DNA of 64,000 nt from an uncultured Aquimarina sp. (lineage in GTDB: Bacteria > Bacteroidota > Bacteroidia > Flavobacteriales > Flavobacteriaceae). Under the pieces are notes generated by a model. It saw only the letters and a list, made by a program, of their open reading frames with translations. It did no database searches and was not told the origin of the DNA. Below are positions 8,835-17,503 of this stretch, in pieces (position 1 is the stretch's first letter; each line of letters opens with the position of its first letter). Location: positions 620,001 through 684,000 of the forward strand of contig CANMDW010000001.1 in assembly GCA_947496705.1 (NCBI GenBank), given 5' to 3'. The translations under genes and the position numbers were made by a program.

Positions 8835-9866
8835 TTGTATCTGGTTCATCATAAATTTATTTCAGTAGGTAAGTTACAAATACATACCAAAATTCTTGGT
8901 CAGGGGCCGGCTATAGTTTTATTTCACCCTTCACCACATTCTTCATCGATGATGCTGCCGCTAGCCAATGAACTGGCATCAAAACATACCGTGATTTGTG
9001 TTGATACGCCGGGATACGGATTATCGGATGCTCTGGACAACCCACCAAAAAGTATTGAAGATTATACAGAAGTTTTTCATGAACTCTTTACTATCTTAAA
9101 ACTGGAAAAAGTAACGCTATACGGTTCTGCAACAGGAGCTCAAATAGCGATTCGATATGCATTAAATTACCCTGAAAAGGTATGCCATCTTTTTTTGGAT
9201 AATGCTGCTCACTTTGAAGATGATTTTCGGAATGAAATATTAAAACACTACTTCCCGGATTTAAAACCAACAAATAGCGGAAGCCACTTAACAGTTTTGT
9301 GGGATATGGCACATAAAATTACTCAATATTTCCCCTGGTGTTTTAACACTTCAGAATATAAATTAAACAGGCCGCCATTACCTCTGAATATAATACAGTA
9401 TATCGCAATAGAATTTTTAAAGGCTGGGGAACACTATCATTATGCCTATAAAGCTGCTTTTATGCATGAAAATGTGAGGCATGTGCAACAATTAAAGCCA
9501 AATACTACTATTTTTAGATGGGAGGGGAGTATTATTTTAGAGTATATTGATGTTTTGTTGTCTTTTGATCTTCCAGATCATATTCAATCGGTTTCAATTT
9601 CTGAAGACACTATAAAACGAAAGCAAGAAATGGCTGCTTTTATATGCACAAAAGCTTCAGAATCTGTAGTGTATGGTGTAGCAGATATAGGATCAGAAAT
9701 TGGAGAAGAAAACAACTTAAAATTTCAATTCAAACTATCAAAAACACCGCCAATTATTGCCGAAGATGGTTCTCATTTGTTAAAAGCCTGGTCAGCAATT
9801 AAAAAACAGAATACAGACATAACACCAGAAGAAATCCAAGTACATCTAATAGACTGGTACTCTTAA
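8835..9866 (+). CDS. Alpha/beta-hydrolase-fold protein lacking the nucleophilic serine
   Basis: The start is a TTG at 8835; no ATG precedes the conserved fold and the first one would remove it. This 343-residue protein has the oxyanion region VLFHPSPHSSS and CVDTPGYGLSD, the nucleophile elbow TLYGSATGAQIA and a late DGSHLL histidine motif. At the elbow (G97-S-A-T-G101) the nucleophile position is Ala99, so classical serine-hydrolase chemistry is unlikely. It may catalyse a different reaction, such as a cofactor-free lyase step, or bind a ligand. The gene is followed 12 bases later by a lipoprotein gene in the same unit. Confidence 0.75.
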   Translation: MYLVHHKFISVGKLQIHTKILGQGPAIVLFHPSPHSSSMMLPLANELASKHTVICVDTPGYGLSDALDNPPKSIEDYTEVFHELFTILKLEKVTLYGSATGAQIAIRYALNYPEKVCHLFLDNAAHFEDDFRNEILKHYFPDLKPTNSGSHLTVLWDMAHKITQYFPWCFNTSEYKLNRPPLPLNIIQYIAIEFLKAGEHYHYAYKAAFMHENVRHVQQLKPNTTIFRWEGSIILEYIDVLLSFDLPDHIQSVSISEDTIKRKQEMAAFICTKASESVVYGVADIGSEIGEENNLKFQFKLSKTPPIIAEDGSHLLKAWSAIKKQNTDITPEEIQVHLIDWYS

Positions 9867-9878
9867 AAAACGAATAAT

Positions 9879-10619
9879 ATGAAAAGAATTATAATAGTAG
9901 TTTTAGTAAATGTTTGTCTTTTTAGTTGTAATACTCCACAATCAAAAACAGAAACAGGGGCAACACATATAAAAGAGGCAGAAGCAACATCGAATCCAAT
10001 AGGGGAATGGGATAATTTCCAACAGGTATGGCTCGAAAATACCGCTGCCGATATGCATAGAGTGGATACTGATAAAAAACACCAACATTATCACCTGAAA
10101 ATCTCTAAAACAGGAATGGTACCAGATAGTATATCTCTAGAAATAACCCAGGGCAGGAACGGAAAACATTTTGTTGAAAAAATAGTGTTACCCAAAGATG
10201 TATTTTCTTCAGAAAACATCAATATAGATGGAGATACGTTGTTTGTAAAAGGAATGAATCATTTTGAACATCCCGAGCCATATCGTTTCATAAAAGCAAG
10301 AATGTTCTCGGGTTGGCTGCAATATCCTGTGAAACAATTTAAAGACAGCACCTATTTTCAGAGAGATTTGCAACTTCATGACCAGGGGGGTATGGCCGAA
10401 TTGGATATCGAAGGTGTAGATTATACAGTAGAACTTACCCAATTGGTGTATGGAAAAAAGATCAAACTCATGAAGATTGCTATCTATGATATACCTCTAG
10501 ATAGTGTAGGAATCAATAGCAAATCGATTAGTTATGCCTGGACTAGTCCTGAAGCAAAACGTTTAGGTATAAATCTTCGTAAAATAGTCTCAGGATGGAC
10601 ACTTATTGTGGCAGACTAG
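9879..10619 (+). CDS. Lipoprotein of unknown function
   Basis: This 246-residue protein starts with a lipoprotein signal MKRIIIVVLVNVCLFSC, so it should be anchored by lipid at Cys17. I do not recognise the mature part, which is rich in beta-type sequence (SISLEITQGRNG, FVKGMNHFEHPEPYRFIKARMFSGWLQYP). It is the second gene of the plus-strand unit that starts with the hydrolase-fold gene and is therefore probably under the same MarR-type operator. A hairpin at 10666-10706 may end the transcript. Confidence 0.6.
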   Translation: MKRIIIVVLVNVCLFSCNTPQSKTETGATHIKEAEATSNPIGEWDNFQQVWLENTAADMHRVDTDKKHQHYHLKISKTGMVPDSISLEITQGRNGKHFVEKIVLPKDVFSSENINIDGDTLFVKGMNHFEHPEPYRFIKARMFSGWLQYPVKQFKDSTYFQRDLQLHDQGGMAELDIEGVDYTVELTQLVYGKKIKLMKIAIYDIPLDSVGINSKSISYAWTSPEAKRLGINLRKIVSGWTLIVAD

Positions 10620-10665
10620 CCATTCGACCAGAGCATAAGCACTTATTACACATTACAGACATTAG

Positions 10666-10706
10666 GTTAGTCCCGATTTTTTGAGAATCAAGAAATCGGG
10701 ACTAAC
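10666..10706. terminator. Inverted repeat downstream of the lipoprotein gene
   Basis: Arms GTTAGTCCCGATTT and AAATCGGGACTAAC can form a 14-bp stem about 47 bases after the stop codon. There is no long T run, so termination is likely but not certain. Confidence 0.5.
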
Positions 10707-11102
10707 TAAATAATGAACATTAGTATATTTAGGGAACCAACCTTTATGCAAATGAAAACACAGCCCCATAAATCTATTGCTAAGCTAACTGTTGAGTATT
10801 TAAAATCTACTGGAAATCTAATTTTTGTAAATTTTAGTAAAGCCATTCCACCATGATCATGAGCCCTAATATTTCACTGAAAGCAGGCTTATCCTTATAC
10901 TTTTCTAAAGAGTACTACAATAAAAACCTCAAAATAGCCAGTGCATAGCATGCTATTAAGGTTTTGTATTTATAATATCATTCAATACACTGCTTTATGA
11001 TAGTTTACCCCAGACCATTTTTTACGGGTTCTCAAACCAAAACCGATGTTACAATCACAAAATAAATCACAAATTAAACGTAATCCTTAAAAATCATCTA
11101 TT
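10707..11102. other. Intergenic stretch without a recognisable gene
   Basis: Only a 34-codon open frame starting at 10751 and an imperfect hairpin at about 10923-10965 (arms near AAAACCT and AGGTTTT) are seen. I find no RNA gene. It separates the regulon's lipoprotein gene from the T9SS-cargo gene. Confidence 0.4.
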
Positions 11103-12068
11103 ATGAAAAATCAATTAATTATCCCATTGATATTACTACTCATTGTGACTATAAAAGTACAATCACAGTGTAGTGGGAATGTAAATTTTGTTGACCCTAA
11201 TTTCAAGGAATCTTTATATCCTGTTGATACAAACTCTGATGGGGAGATCTCTTGTGCCGAAGCAGCCGCTTTTACAGGAAGTTTGTGGGTATTTGATTCT
11301 GATCACAAAATTTATGACCTAACCGGCATTGAAGCTTTCATAAACATCACGGGACTCAATTGTATTAACAATGATTTGAGTACTCTTGACGTGTCTAAAA
11401 ACACAAAACTTGAAACATTATATTTCAGCAATAATAAGATAAAGAATATTGATCTGTCTAAGAATCTGGCATTAAAAAACCTATCCATTAATAATAACCC
11501 TATCACTAGCATTGATGTATCTAAAAATAAAGAACTTTTCCTTTTTGATGGAGATAATACCCAAATTGAGACATTGGATTTTTCTAAAAATAATAAGCTA
11601 AAGGCAGTGGATTTTGGATATAATAATAAACTGACATCTGTAAATTTAAAAAACGGAGCGAATACTTCAATATGGCTTTTGACTGGAAATAACAATCCAT
11701 TATTGACCTGTATAGAAGTCGATGATGCTACATACGCTCCATCAGGATGGAATGTGGATGATCCTAGCGTATTTTCTGAAGATTGTTTCCCGGCAGCAGC
11801 AAAAGTTACCGATCAAGTGTTAGCCTCAGGGGTAGCTTTATACCCCAATCCTGCTACAGATCAAGTTACCTTTAACTGGGATAAATTGGCTCCCTTACAA
11901 AAGGTAACCGTACATTCGATCAACGGATCAATAATGAAGACTTTTGACCTATCGGGGATGCATTCCTCGACAACATTGTCTCTGCAAGAATTACCAAATG
12001 GGATTTATATGATGAAGGTACAAGATAGAAATGGTGTTACAATCACCAAAAAATTGCAAATCAATTAA
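11103..12068 (+). CDS. Leucine-rich-repeat-like protein with T9SS C-terminal sorting domain
   Basis: This 321-residue protein has an N-terminal signal peptide (MKNQLIIPLILLLIVTIKVQSQ). An EF-hand-like loop DTNSDGEISCAEA sits near residue 43, followed by about five short repeats of the form LxxLxVSKNxxL (residues 85-190). The C-terminus has VALYPNPATDQVTFNWD ... LPNGIYMMKVQDRNG ... KKLQIN, a type-A Por secretion domain that directs export through the type IX system to the cell surface. The role is probably adhesion or binding. It has no operator of the island type and looks unrelated to the flanking catabolic genes. Confidence 0.85.
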   Translation: MKNQLIIPLILLLIVTIKVQSQCSGNVNFVDPNFKESLYPVDTNSDGEISCAEAAAFTGSLWVFDSDHKIYDLTGIEAFINITGLNCINNDLSTLDVSKNTKLETLYFSNNKIKNIDLSKNLALKNLSINNNPITSIDVSKNKELFLFDGDNTQIETLDFSKNNKLKAVDFGYNNKLTSVNLKNGANTSIWLLTGNNNPLLTCIEVDDATYAPSGWNVDDPSVFSEDCFPAAAKVTDQVLASGVALYPNPATDQVTFNWDKLAPLQKVTVHSINGSIMKTFDLSGMHSSTTLSLQELPNGIYMMKVQDRNGVTITKKLQIN

Positions 12069-12128
12069 AAATATGGCCAGTTAAACCATATTATAAAGTT
12101 TTAAAAGTTGGATGTTACATTTGAAATG

Positions 12129-12222
12129 AGGCTGTCTTAAAAGTTAGTTATTTTGTCATTTCGAGCAGAGTCGGGAGGTTCTGTGCCACAGGAAGTAATA
12201 AAATAAATTTCATAGACAGCCT
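12129..12222. repeat. 94-bp intergenic element with inverted ends
   Basis: The ends AGGCTGTCT and AGACAGCCT are inverted 9-bp copies. The inside contains GTCATTTCGAGCAGAGTCGG, a text I recognise from dispersed intergenic repeats of Flavobacteriia. It could be a small non-autonomous element. The rest of 12069-12368 holds nothing else I recognise. Confidence 0.4.
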
Positions 12223-12368
12223 TAACCTGGTAATATGGATTAAACTTCAGAGATAAAGCTTTCAAATACAATGATATAATAGTAAGTAACTATTAATCTG
12301 TTAAACATCTTCTTTAGATCTCTGGCAGTTTTTAGTACTTAAAAAAGCGGTCTCTACTCCAGAATTTC

Positions 12369-13601
12369 CTAAATATTCATTATTTGATTCGTAACCCTAG
12401 TAATCAAAGAGGTTGAAGATTTCCCGACACTACTTTCGCTCGCATATTTCTTCCAATCAAAAATAACATCCCGAACGCTATTGATAATTTCATCAGGATT
12501 TTTGATACTAAATTCTTTGGCTAACGCCAACAGATGTTCTCTTCCTGGGGCTTTACTTTCTCCTGCAATCATAGTGCTATGCATCCCATGAGAAGAAGCA
12601 GAAAAAGTCAAGTCATAAGCTGGAGCTAATTTCCAATTGCCCAAATGATCCATTAAAAACGAAAAGTTCTTGCTATGATCGTCACGGTTATGCCCATACA
12701 CATTAAAAGTGGCTAGCCTTAAGATATTTTCATGGGCTTTCACATGGTTTTCAAGCCTGAAAGCACAATCCATCAGATGCCCATAATCCAGATTGCTTAG
12801 CCTGAAATTGTCATGCAGCAACCCACTGGCAGAATGCATATGCAATCGCTTACCATCAATCCTATCAAATCGTTTTGTGCCAAAATATTGTTTCCCAGAG
12901 CTTCCTGTAAAAAGCTTGCATGGGTGCATTTCTATACCCGCATCCAAAGCCATTTGGTAATACGCATACTCGATATTGGCAATATCTATCGGATCTAAAG
13001 AAGAAGGAAATTTAATGATCCAATGTTCGTAGCCTTCTGGTAATTCATCGGCTCCATGAATAAGGTGATCTGTTGAGGGATTATAGCCTACAAAAATTTT
13101 TGGTCTGGCTCCTCCGGATGACCCTCCCAAATCAAAGAGCTCTTCTATTACATCAGTACTGTTCCCTTCGAGCACAAGATTCATTTGATTGGCAATCGTG
13201 TCTAATTCGAGTTGATTTGCATGATCATGTGTTGAGACAATCTCTGGCCGATAGATCAAAGCACCCATTCCTGAAGTTCCTACATAAGCTAACCGATCTA
13301 ACGGAGTTATTTGATGAAGTGAAACCCCTCTTGATGAGAATGTTCTATCTAACAATAATTGTCCCCATCCATCAGGCAGGGAATCGTTAAAAACACCAAA
13401 CAATCCTTCAAAAGTCTCCGAGTCTGCTGATGATAGCAAGGTATCTGATATCGGCATCTTAAAAGGAGATATCTGTATTCTCTTTTCGATAAAACTTGGA
13501 TAATACCTGAAATAGATTTTTCGTTCGGAAATAACCAGTTCACCAAGCTCTATTTCCTGTCTGTCAAGACTAATAGATACAATTAATTTTTTTACTCCCA
13601 T
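12369..13601 (-). CDS. hipA: HipA-type serine/threonine kinase toxin
   Basis: This 410-residue HipA homologue has the N-terminal subdomain GLFGVFNDSLPDGWGQLLLDR, GGSSGGARPK (a P-loop-like regulatory strand), IIKFPSS, the catalytic block HNRDDHSKNFSFL near residue 317 and the metal-binding LAPAYDLTFS near residue 342. The family phosphorylates glutamyl-tRNA synthetase or related targets and causes dormancy. It overlaps hipB by one base in a classic antitoxin-first operon. It interrupts the catabolic island together with the T9SS gene, which hints at later insertion. Confidence 0.88.
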   Translation of the reverse strand: MGVKKLIVSISLDRQEIELGELVISERKIYFRYYPSFIEKRIQISPFKMPISDTLLSSADSETFEGLFGVFNDSLPDGWGQLLLDRTFSSRGVSLHQITPLDRLAYVGTSGMGALIYRPEIVSTHDHANQLELDTIANQMNLVLEGNSTDVIEELFDLGGSSGGARPKIFVGYNPSTDHLIHGADELPEGYEHWIIKFPSSLDPIDIANIEYAYYQMALDAGIEMHPCKLFTGSSGKQYFGTKRFDRIDGKRLHMHSASGLLHDNFRLSNLDYGHLMDCAFRLENHVKAHENILRLATFNVYGHNRDDHSKNFSFLMDHLGNWKLAPAYDLTFSASSHGMHSTMIAGESKAPGREHLLALAKEFSIKNPDEIINSVRDVIFDWKKYASESSVGKSSTSLITRVTNQIMNI

Positions 13602-13894
13602 TACGATTTTCTTGTTTTACTGCTGAAAAGCTTTTCTATATCATTCTCATTACCTTTTGGAGCTAAAACGGAGTCAAAATCATCTAATCTGTCCAGAATG
13701 AGTAGTAGTTTTAAAAAAGATTCCAGCGCTATTTGTCCGGTACTTTCAAATCGTTTGATACTCCCTAATGAAACACCAGAACGCTCTGCCAGTTCAGCTT
13801 GAGATAGTTTTGCTTTTTTTCGTAAATCCCGATGCTTTGAAGCCGTATCTTTTAAGATATCAGAAGGCAACTTATAAATACTGTATTTTCCCAT
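13601..13894 (-). CDS. hipB: HipB-type HTH antitoxin
   Basis: The 97-residue product contains a Cro/CI-type helix-turn-helix: LRKKAKLSQAELAERSGVSLGSIKRFESTGQIALESFLKLL near residues 26-66. HipB binds HipA and represses the operon. The gene precedes hipA with a one-base overlap. Two related palindromes lie at and just upstream of its start codon. Confidence 0.88.
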   Translation of the reverse strand: MGKYSIYKLPSDILKDTASKHRDLRKKAKLSQAELAERSGVSLGSIKRFESTGQIALESFLKLLLILDRLDDFDSVLAPKGNENDIEKLFSSKTRKS

Positions 13895-13896
13895 TT

Positions 13897-13955
13897 TAGC
13901 TAAAATATTAGCTAAATATATGTTTTTATAAGTAAAATAGCTAAAATATTAACTA
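13897..13955. promoter_or_regulatory. Paired hipBA operator palindromes
   Basis: TAGCTAA-AATA-TTAGCTA (13897-13914) and TAGCTAA-AATA-TTAACTA (13938-13955) are two copies of the same 18-bp palindrome, 41 bp apart, directly upstream of hipB. This fits autoregulation by HipB dimers on the same DNA face. Confidence 0.6.
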
Positions 13956-13980
13956 TAAATATAATTGTATATAGCAGTAC

Positions 13981-14754
13981 TTACCCCATTACCCCCTTGA
14001 CCAATCCGCCATCTACAGAAATAGTTTGCCCGGTGATGTACCCGCTCTGGGGAGATAATAACCATAAAGCAAGCGATGCAAAATCTTCAGGTGTTCCTAG
14101 CCGGCCTACTTTGGCTTGTTTTTCAAAAGTGGCGCGTACCTCTTCAATAGGAATTCCTTTTATTTCACTATTCTTTTGAAACAAACTCTCCATACGTTGC
14201 GTAGCATGATATCCTGGCCCGAGAATGTTCATAGTAACACCAGATGCTGCAATTTCCTGGGATAGTGTTTTTACATAGCCAACCATAGCAAGCCGCATGG
14301 CATTACTTAATACTAAATTCTCAACAGGTTGTTTGACCGATACGCTTTCTATATAGACTAATCGCCCGTAGTGTTCTTTCATCATTTTGGGTAGCAGTGC
14401 TTGTGTGAATGCAATTTTCCAGCGCACTACAGATTTGTAGGCTGTATCCCAATCGGAAAGGGTAGTATCCATCACCGGCATGGCCGGCGGCCCCCCAGAA
14501 TTGATGACAGCACCGGTTAAGATTCGATCTCCTATTTTATCAAGTACTTTTCGGAGTGTATTTTCTTCAGAAAGATCACCGGTTACAATTTCTATAGCGT
14601 CACTTGTCTTTTGCAGTGCTTTTAATTTTTCTTCGGTTCGTGCTACAGTAATCACTCTTGCTTTTTCTTCAATTAATTGTTCGGTAATTGCTTTTCCGAA
14701 GCCACTGGTGGCACCTCCGACCAGAAATAACTTATTGTTGAGATGTAAGTTCAT
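13981..14754 (-). CDS. Atypical short-chain dehydrogenase/reductase-fold protein
   Basis: This 257-residue SDR has the nucleotide loop LVGGATSGFGKAITEQLI near residue 11, the NAG-like VINSGGPPAMPV, and the C-terminal SPQSGYITGQTISVDGGLVKG. The catalytic segment reads ESVSVKQPVENLVLSNAMRLAM: where classical SDRs have Tyr-xxx-Lys, this has Ser-xxx-Arg. The same replacement is known to me from a branch of SDR proteins, so it may be non-redox or use a different acid. It is the last gene of the nine-gene operon that begins with the HMG-CoA-lyase-like gene; it overlaps the BASS carrier by 23 bases. Confidence 0.75.
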   Translation of the reverse strand: MNLHLNNKLFLVGGATSGFGKAITEQLIEEKARVITVARTEEKLKALQKTSDAIEIVTGDLSEENTLRKVLDKIGDRILTGAVINSGGPPAMPVMDTTLSDWDTAYKSVVRWKIAFTQALLPKMMKEHYGRLVYIESVSVKQPVENLVLSNAMRLAMVGYVKTLSQEIAASGVTMNILGPGYHATQRMESLFQKNSEIKGIPIEEVRATFEKQAKVGRLGTPEDFASLALWLLSPQSGYITGQTISVDGGLVKGVMG

Positions 14755-15649
14755 ATGATTGCGTTTGTTTGTAGATCATTTTTTTAAATAAAAATAGTAC
14801 TCCGATAGCGATACAGCACATCACAATACCATAAACCCCAGCGGTTGCAGCCATTTTAGGTTCATTAAGTAAGGTAGTGGATATGGCAATGGTCATTCCC
14901 ATGACATTATTTTGCATCCCGCTTTCTATGGATATGGTCGCCGCTTGCCAAGTAGGGATTTTAAGTAGCCTGGCACTTCCATAACCGATGGAAAGAGTCA
15001 ATAAGTTTAACAAAATAACGGCTATAAAAGAAGCTTTCACAAAGAACCAGCTATCTCCAATTTCTTCCAGTTTCATCATCATTAATATCAATGCCAAAAT
15101 AATGACCAATATAGATCCCCATGTGATAACAGGTTTATTATTCCTGGCAAACCCAGGAAATTTATGATTGATGACCATCCCGATGAATACGGGAAAAGCA
15201 GTAAGCTTAAAAATGTTAAATATTGTTTTACCAAGCGGTAGTTGTATGCTTTTTGCAGATGCTCCAAGAATGGTGTCTAACGAAAAATTGATAATAAACG
15301 GAATCGTAAAAATAGTAATGATGCTTGATATTGCCGTTAGAGAGATAGAAAGCGCAGTGTCTGCTCCAGAAAGATGTGAAAACAAATTAGAAACTGCACC
15401 ACCCGGGCAACAGGCTACGATCATCAACCCCATTGCAACCATAGGCTGCATGGGTACGAAAGACACAATGACAAATGCAATGAGTGGTACTAAAACAATT
15501 TGATTGATTAGCCCGACAAAAACAGCTTTGGGAGCTACACCTATCTTGAGAAAATCCTTTATGGTAAGGGTCATCCCCATACCCAACATGATGAGGAACA
15601 GTAAGATCTGTAAAATGGCGGGTATGTATGGCGAAAGGTATTCGATCAT
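14732..15649 (-). CDS. BASS-family (bile acid:Na+ symporter-like) carrier
   Basis: This 305-residue inner-membrane protein has about nine or ten hydrophobic segments, including LFLIMLGMGMTLTIKDFL and the sodium-site-like IVACCPGGAVSNLFSHLSGAD. These match the BASS family, which co-transports organic acids (bile acids, pyruvate, pantoate) with sodium. The name does not imply bile acids. It lies between the cupin and the SDR in the minus-strand operon with overlapping ends, so it probably moves a carboxylate substrate or intermediate of this pathway. Confidence 0.85.
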   Translation of the reverse strand: MIEYLSPYIPAILQILLFLIMLGMGMTLTIKDFLKIGVAPKAVFVGLINQIVLVPLIAFVIVSFVPMQPMVAMGLMIVACCPGGAVSNLFSHLSGADTALSISLTAISSIITIFTIPFIINFSLDTILGASAKSIQLPLGKTIFNIFKLTAFPVFIGMVINHKFPGFARNNKPVITWGSILVIILALILMMMKLEEIGDSWFFVKASFIAVILLNLLTLSIGYGSARLLKIPTWQAATISIESGMQNNVMGMTIAISTTLLNEPKMAATAGVYGIVMCCIAIGVLFLFKKMIYKQTQSYELTSQQ

Positions 15650-15966
15650 TTGTAATCTTCACGAACAGGTTGAAAAATATCTACAATAATACAGTCGGTA
15701 ATTGCTCTACCAGAATGCACTGCATTTGATGGAATCACTACCAACTTTCCAGGAGTAACAATTTCTGTTTTTCCTTCTAAGGTGAACTCAAACGTTCCTT
15801 CTGTTAAGTACGAAAGTTGTTCGTGAGGGTGATGATGTTCGGGGAGTTTTGCACCTGCTTTGATAGTCCAGTAAGCAAAGGTCATTCCTTTCATATGGAT
15901 CATTTTAGCTACAAAACCGGGAATCATTTCTTTGGATGGTATGTCTTCTAATGGTGTGAATGGCAT
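15646..15966 (-). CDS. Small cupin-domain protein
   Basis: This 106-residue protein is a single cupin barrel. The metal-site histidines appear in KLPEHHHPHEQLSYLTEGTFEFTLEGKTE (cupin motif 1, near residues 40-68), and the second motif is PGKLVVIPSNAVHSGRAITD. It could be a metal-dependent isomerase, oxygenase or sensor. It overlaps the BASS gene start by 4 bases and follows the amidohydrolase by 63 bases, within which is a short text (CCCGCCTATGCGG) reminiscent of a dispersed intergenic repeat. Confidence 0.8.
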   Translation of the reverse strand: MPFTPLEDIPSKEMIPGFVAKMIHMKGMTFAYWTIKAGAKLPEHHHPHEQLSYLTEGTFEFTLEGKTEIVTPGKLVVIPSNAVHSGRAITDCIIVDIFQPVREDYK

Positions 15967-16029
15967 AGTTTTGAGTTTTGTTATAAAGATAATGGATTCC
16001 CGCCTATGCGGAATGACAATAAATGTATC

Positions 16030-17493
16030 CTAATAAGGCCTTTTTAAATACTGCCCTTTGGCATTGCCTATTACTGTTCCGTTTTCGAATACCTTTTCTC
16101 CGCGCAGGAAAGTGGTTTTTACTTTTCCGTTAAGTTTCATGCCTTCAAAAGGAGTATATCCCTGTGCAGATTCTGATTCTGCAGCACGTACGACAAAACT
16201 TTCACCAGGATCCAATAGCACCAGATCGGCATCATATCCAACAGCAATATCGCCTTTAGAGCGAAGACCATAACGCTTTGCTGGATTCCAACATACTAAT
16301 TCTGCCATATGGCTATAACTCATGCCACGTTTACTGCCTTCAGAAAATAACCCCGAAAGCATATATTCGGTACCACCAAACCCTGATTTGGCCAGGAAAA
16401 TATTATCAGGATTTTTGTTGTCTAATTTAAATTCGGCCGAGCAACAAGCATGATCGCTTACGACCCAGTCTAGCTTTTTATCTAATAACATCTTCCAGAG
16501 ATATTCTACATTTTCACGATCACGGATTGGAGGGTTTACCTTAGCATGCCCGGCAGCAGGAGTATCTACATCCAACAACAGATGTCCTATGGTTACTTCT
16601 TTTTTAAAATTGATATGTGGAAAAGCCTGTTCCATCAATAAGGCAGCATCTACTGCTTTTTTAGAACTCAAATGCAACAAATTAATATTTACGCAATTGG
16701 TTTCATTGGCGAGATATCCTGCTATAAAAATAGCTAACCCTTCAGAATGTGGTGGCCTTGAGGCACTATACGCCCTGAGGCCGGTTAAAGTGCCTTCATT
16801 TTCTACAATTTCGGTATAGGCACGCATAATTTCAGCGGTTTCGCAATGCAGGCTTAAGCTTATCTCATCTTTGAGCTCTGGATTTTTTTGCATTGCTTTT
16901 TGCACGCTGCGCATAATGAACTCAAAATGTGCAATATCGTATTGCTCCCCTTCCGGAGTCATTAAAAAATCATTCTGACTGCCTTTTGTAGATTTGCCGT
17001 GCAATCCGTGACTGCCATAGAACATAAATATTTTAAAAGAGGTAACTCCAAACTTCTCAATCAACATTTCGATTTCTTCCCGATGTTCGTATCGAATTGG
17101 TGCCAGGTGATAGGCATAATCCACATGAAACTTTCCATCAGAAATTTCTAATACTTCCGGGAAAAAGTCTGCATATTTTCCTGTTTTATTCAAATAATAT
17201 TGCCCTGTACGCATATAATTAATGCTACTGGTCACACCACCCATAGCCGCAGCTTTACTCTCGGTAATGGCATCTTCGCTAAGGTGCGAATAGATTCCTG
17301 TATGCATATGCGCATCAACCAATCCTGGGAAACCTAACAATCCTTTGGCATCTTGCACTTCTCTGGCTTCAGAAGTTTCTATTGATGAAGCGATTTTTTC
17401 GAATTTTCCGTTTTTAATACCTAAATCCATAGTTTCGACTTCCTCTTTATGAGGGCGAACCACTTTTACATTTTTAATGATGAGATCTAACAT
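16030..17493 (-). CDS. Dihydropyrimidinase/dihydroorotase-family cyclic amidohydrolase
   Basis: This 487-residue amidohydrolase has the metal ligands in order: GLVDAHMHTGIYS (HxH), TSFKIFMFYG (the Lys expected to be carbamylated), SLHCETAE, NLLHLSS, and WVVSDHACCS (Asp). The length and LLDPGESFVVRA tail match the D-hydantoinase/allantoinase/cyclic-imidase branch, which hydrolyses cyclic amides or imides. No pyrimidine- or allantoin-pathway neighbours occur. In the context of CoA transferase and hydratases it may open a cyclic imide such as a substituted maleimide; that substrate is inference. Confidence 0.85.
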   Translation of the reverse strand: MLDLIIKNVKVVRPHKEEVETMDLGIKNGKFEKIASSIETSEAREVQDAKGLLGFPGLVDAHMHTGIYSHLSEDAITESKAAAMGGVTSSINYMRTGQYYLNKTGKYADFFPEVLEISDGKFHVDYAYHLAPIRYEHREEIEMLIEKFGVTSFKIFMFYGSHGLHGKSTKGSQNDFLMTPEGEQYDIAHFEFIMRSVQKAMQKNPELKDEISLSLHCETAEIMRAYTEIVENEGTLTGLRAYSASRPPHSEGLAIFIAGYLANETNCVNINLLHLSSKKAVDAALLMEQAFPHINFKKEVTIGHLLLDVDTPAAGHAKVNPPIRDRENVEYLWKMLLDKKLDWVVSDHACCSAEFKLDNKNPDNIFLAKSGFGGTEYMLSGLFSEGSKRGMSYSHMAELVCWNPAKRYGLRSKGDIAVGYDADLVLLDPGESFVVRAAESESAQGYTPFEGMKLNGKVKTTFLRGEKVFENGTVIGNAKGQYLKRPY

Positions 17494-17503
17494 TGTGTGT
17501 TGA

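Noticed and set aside
14732..15649. Bile-acid uptake
   Set aside because: The family name is historical; nothing else in the island points to steroids, and BASS members carry many organic acids.
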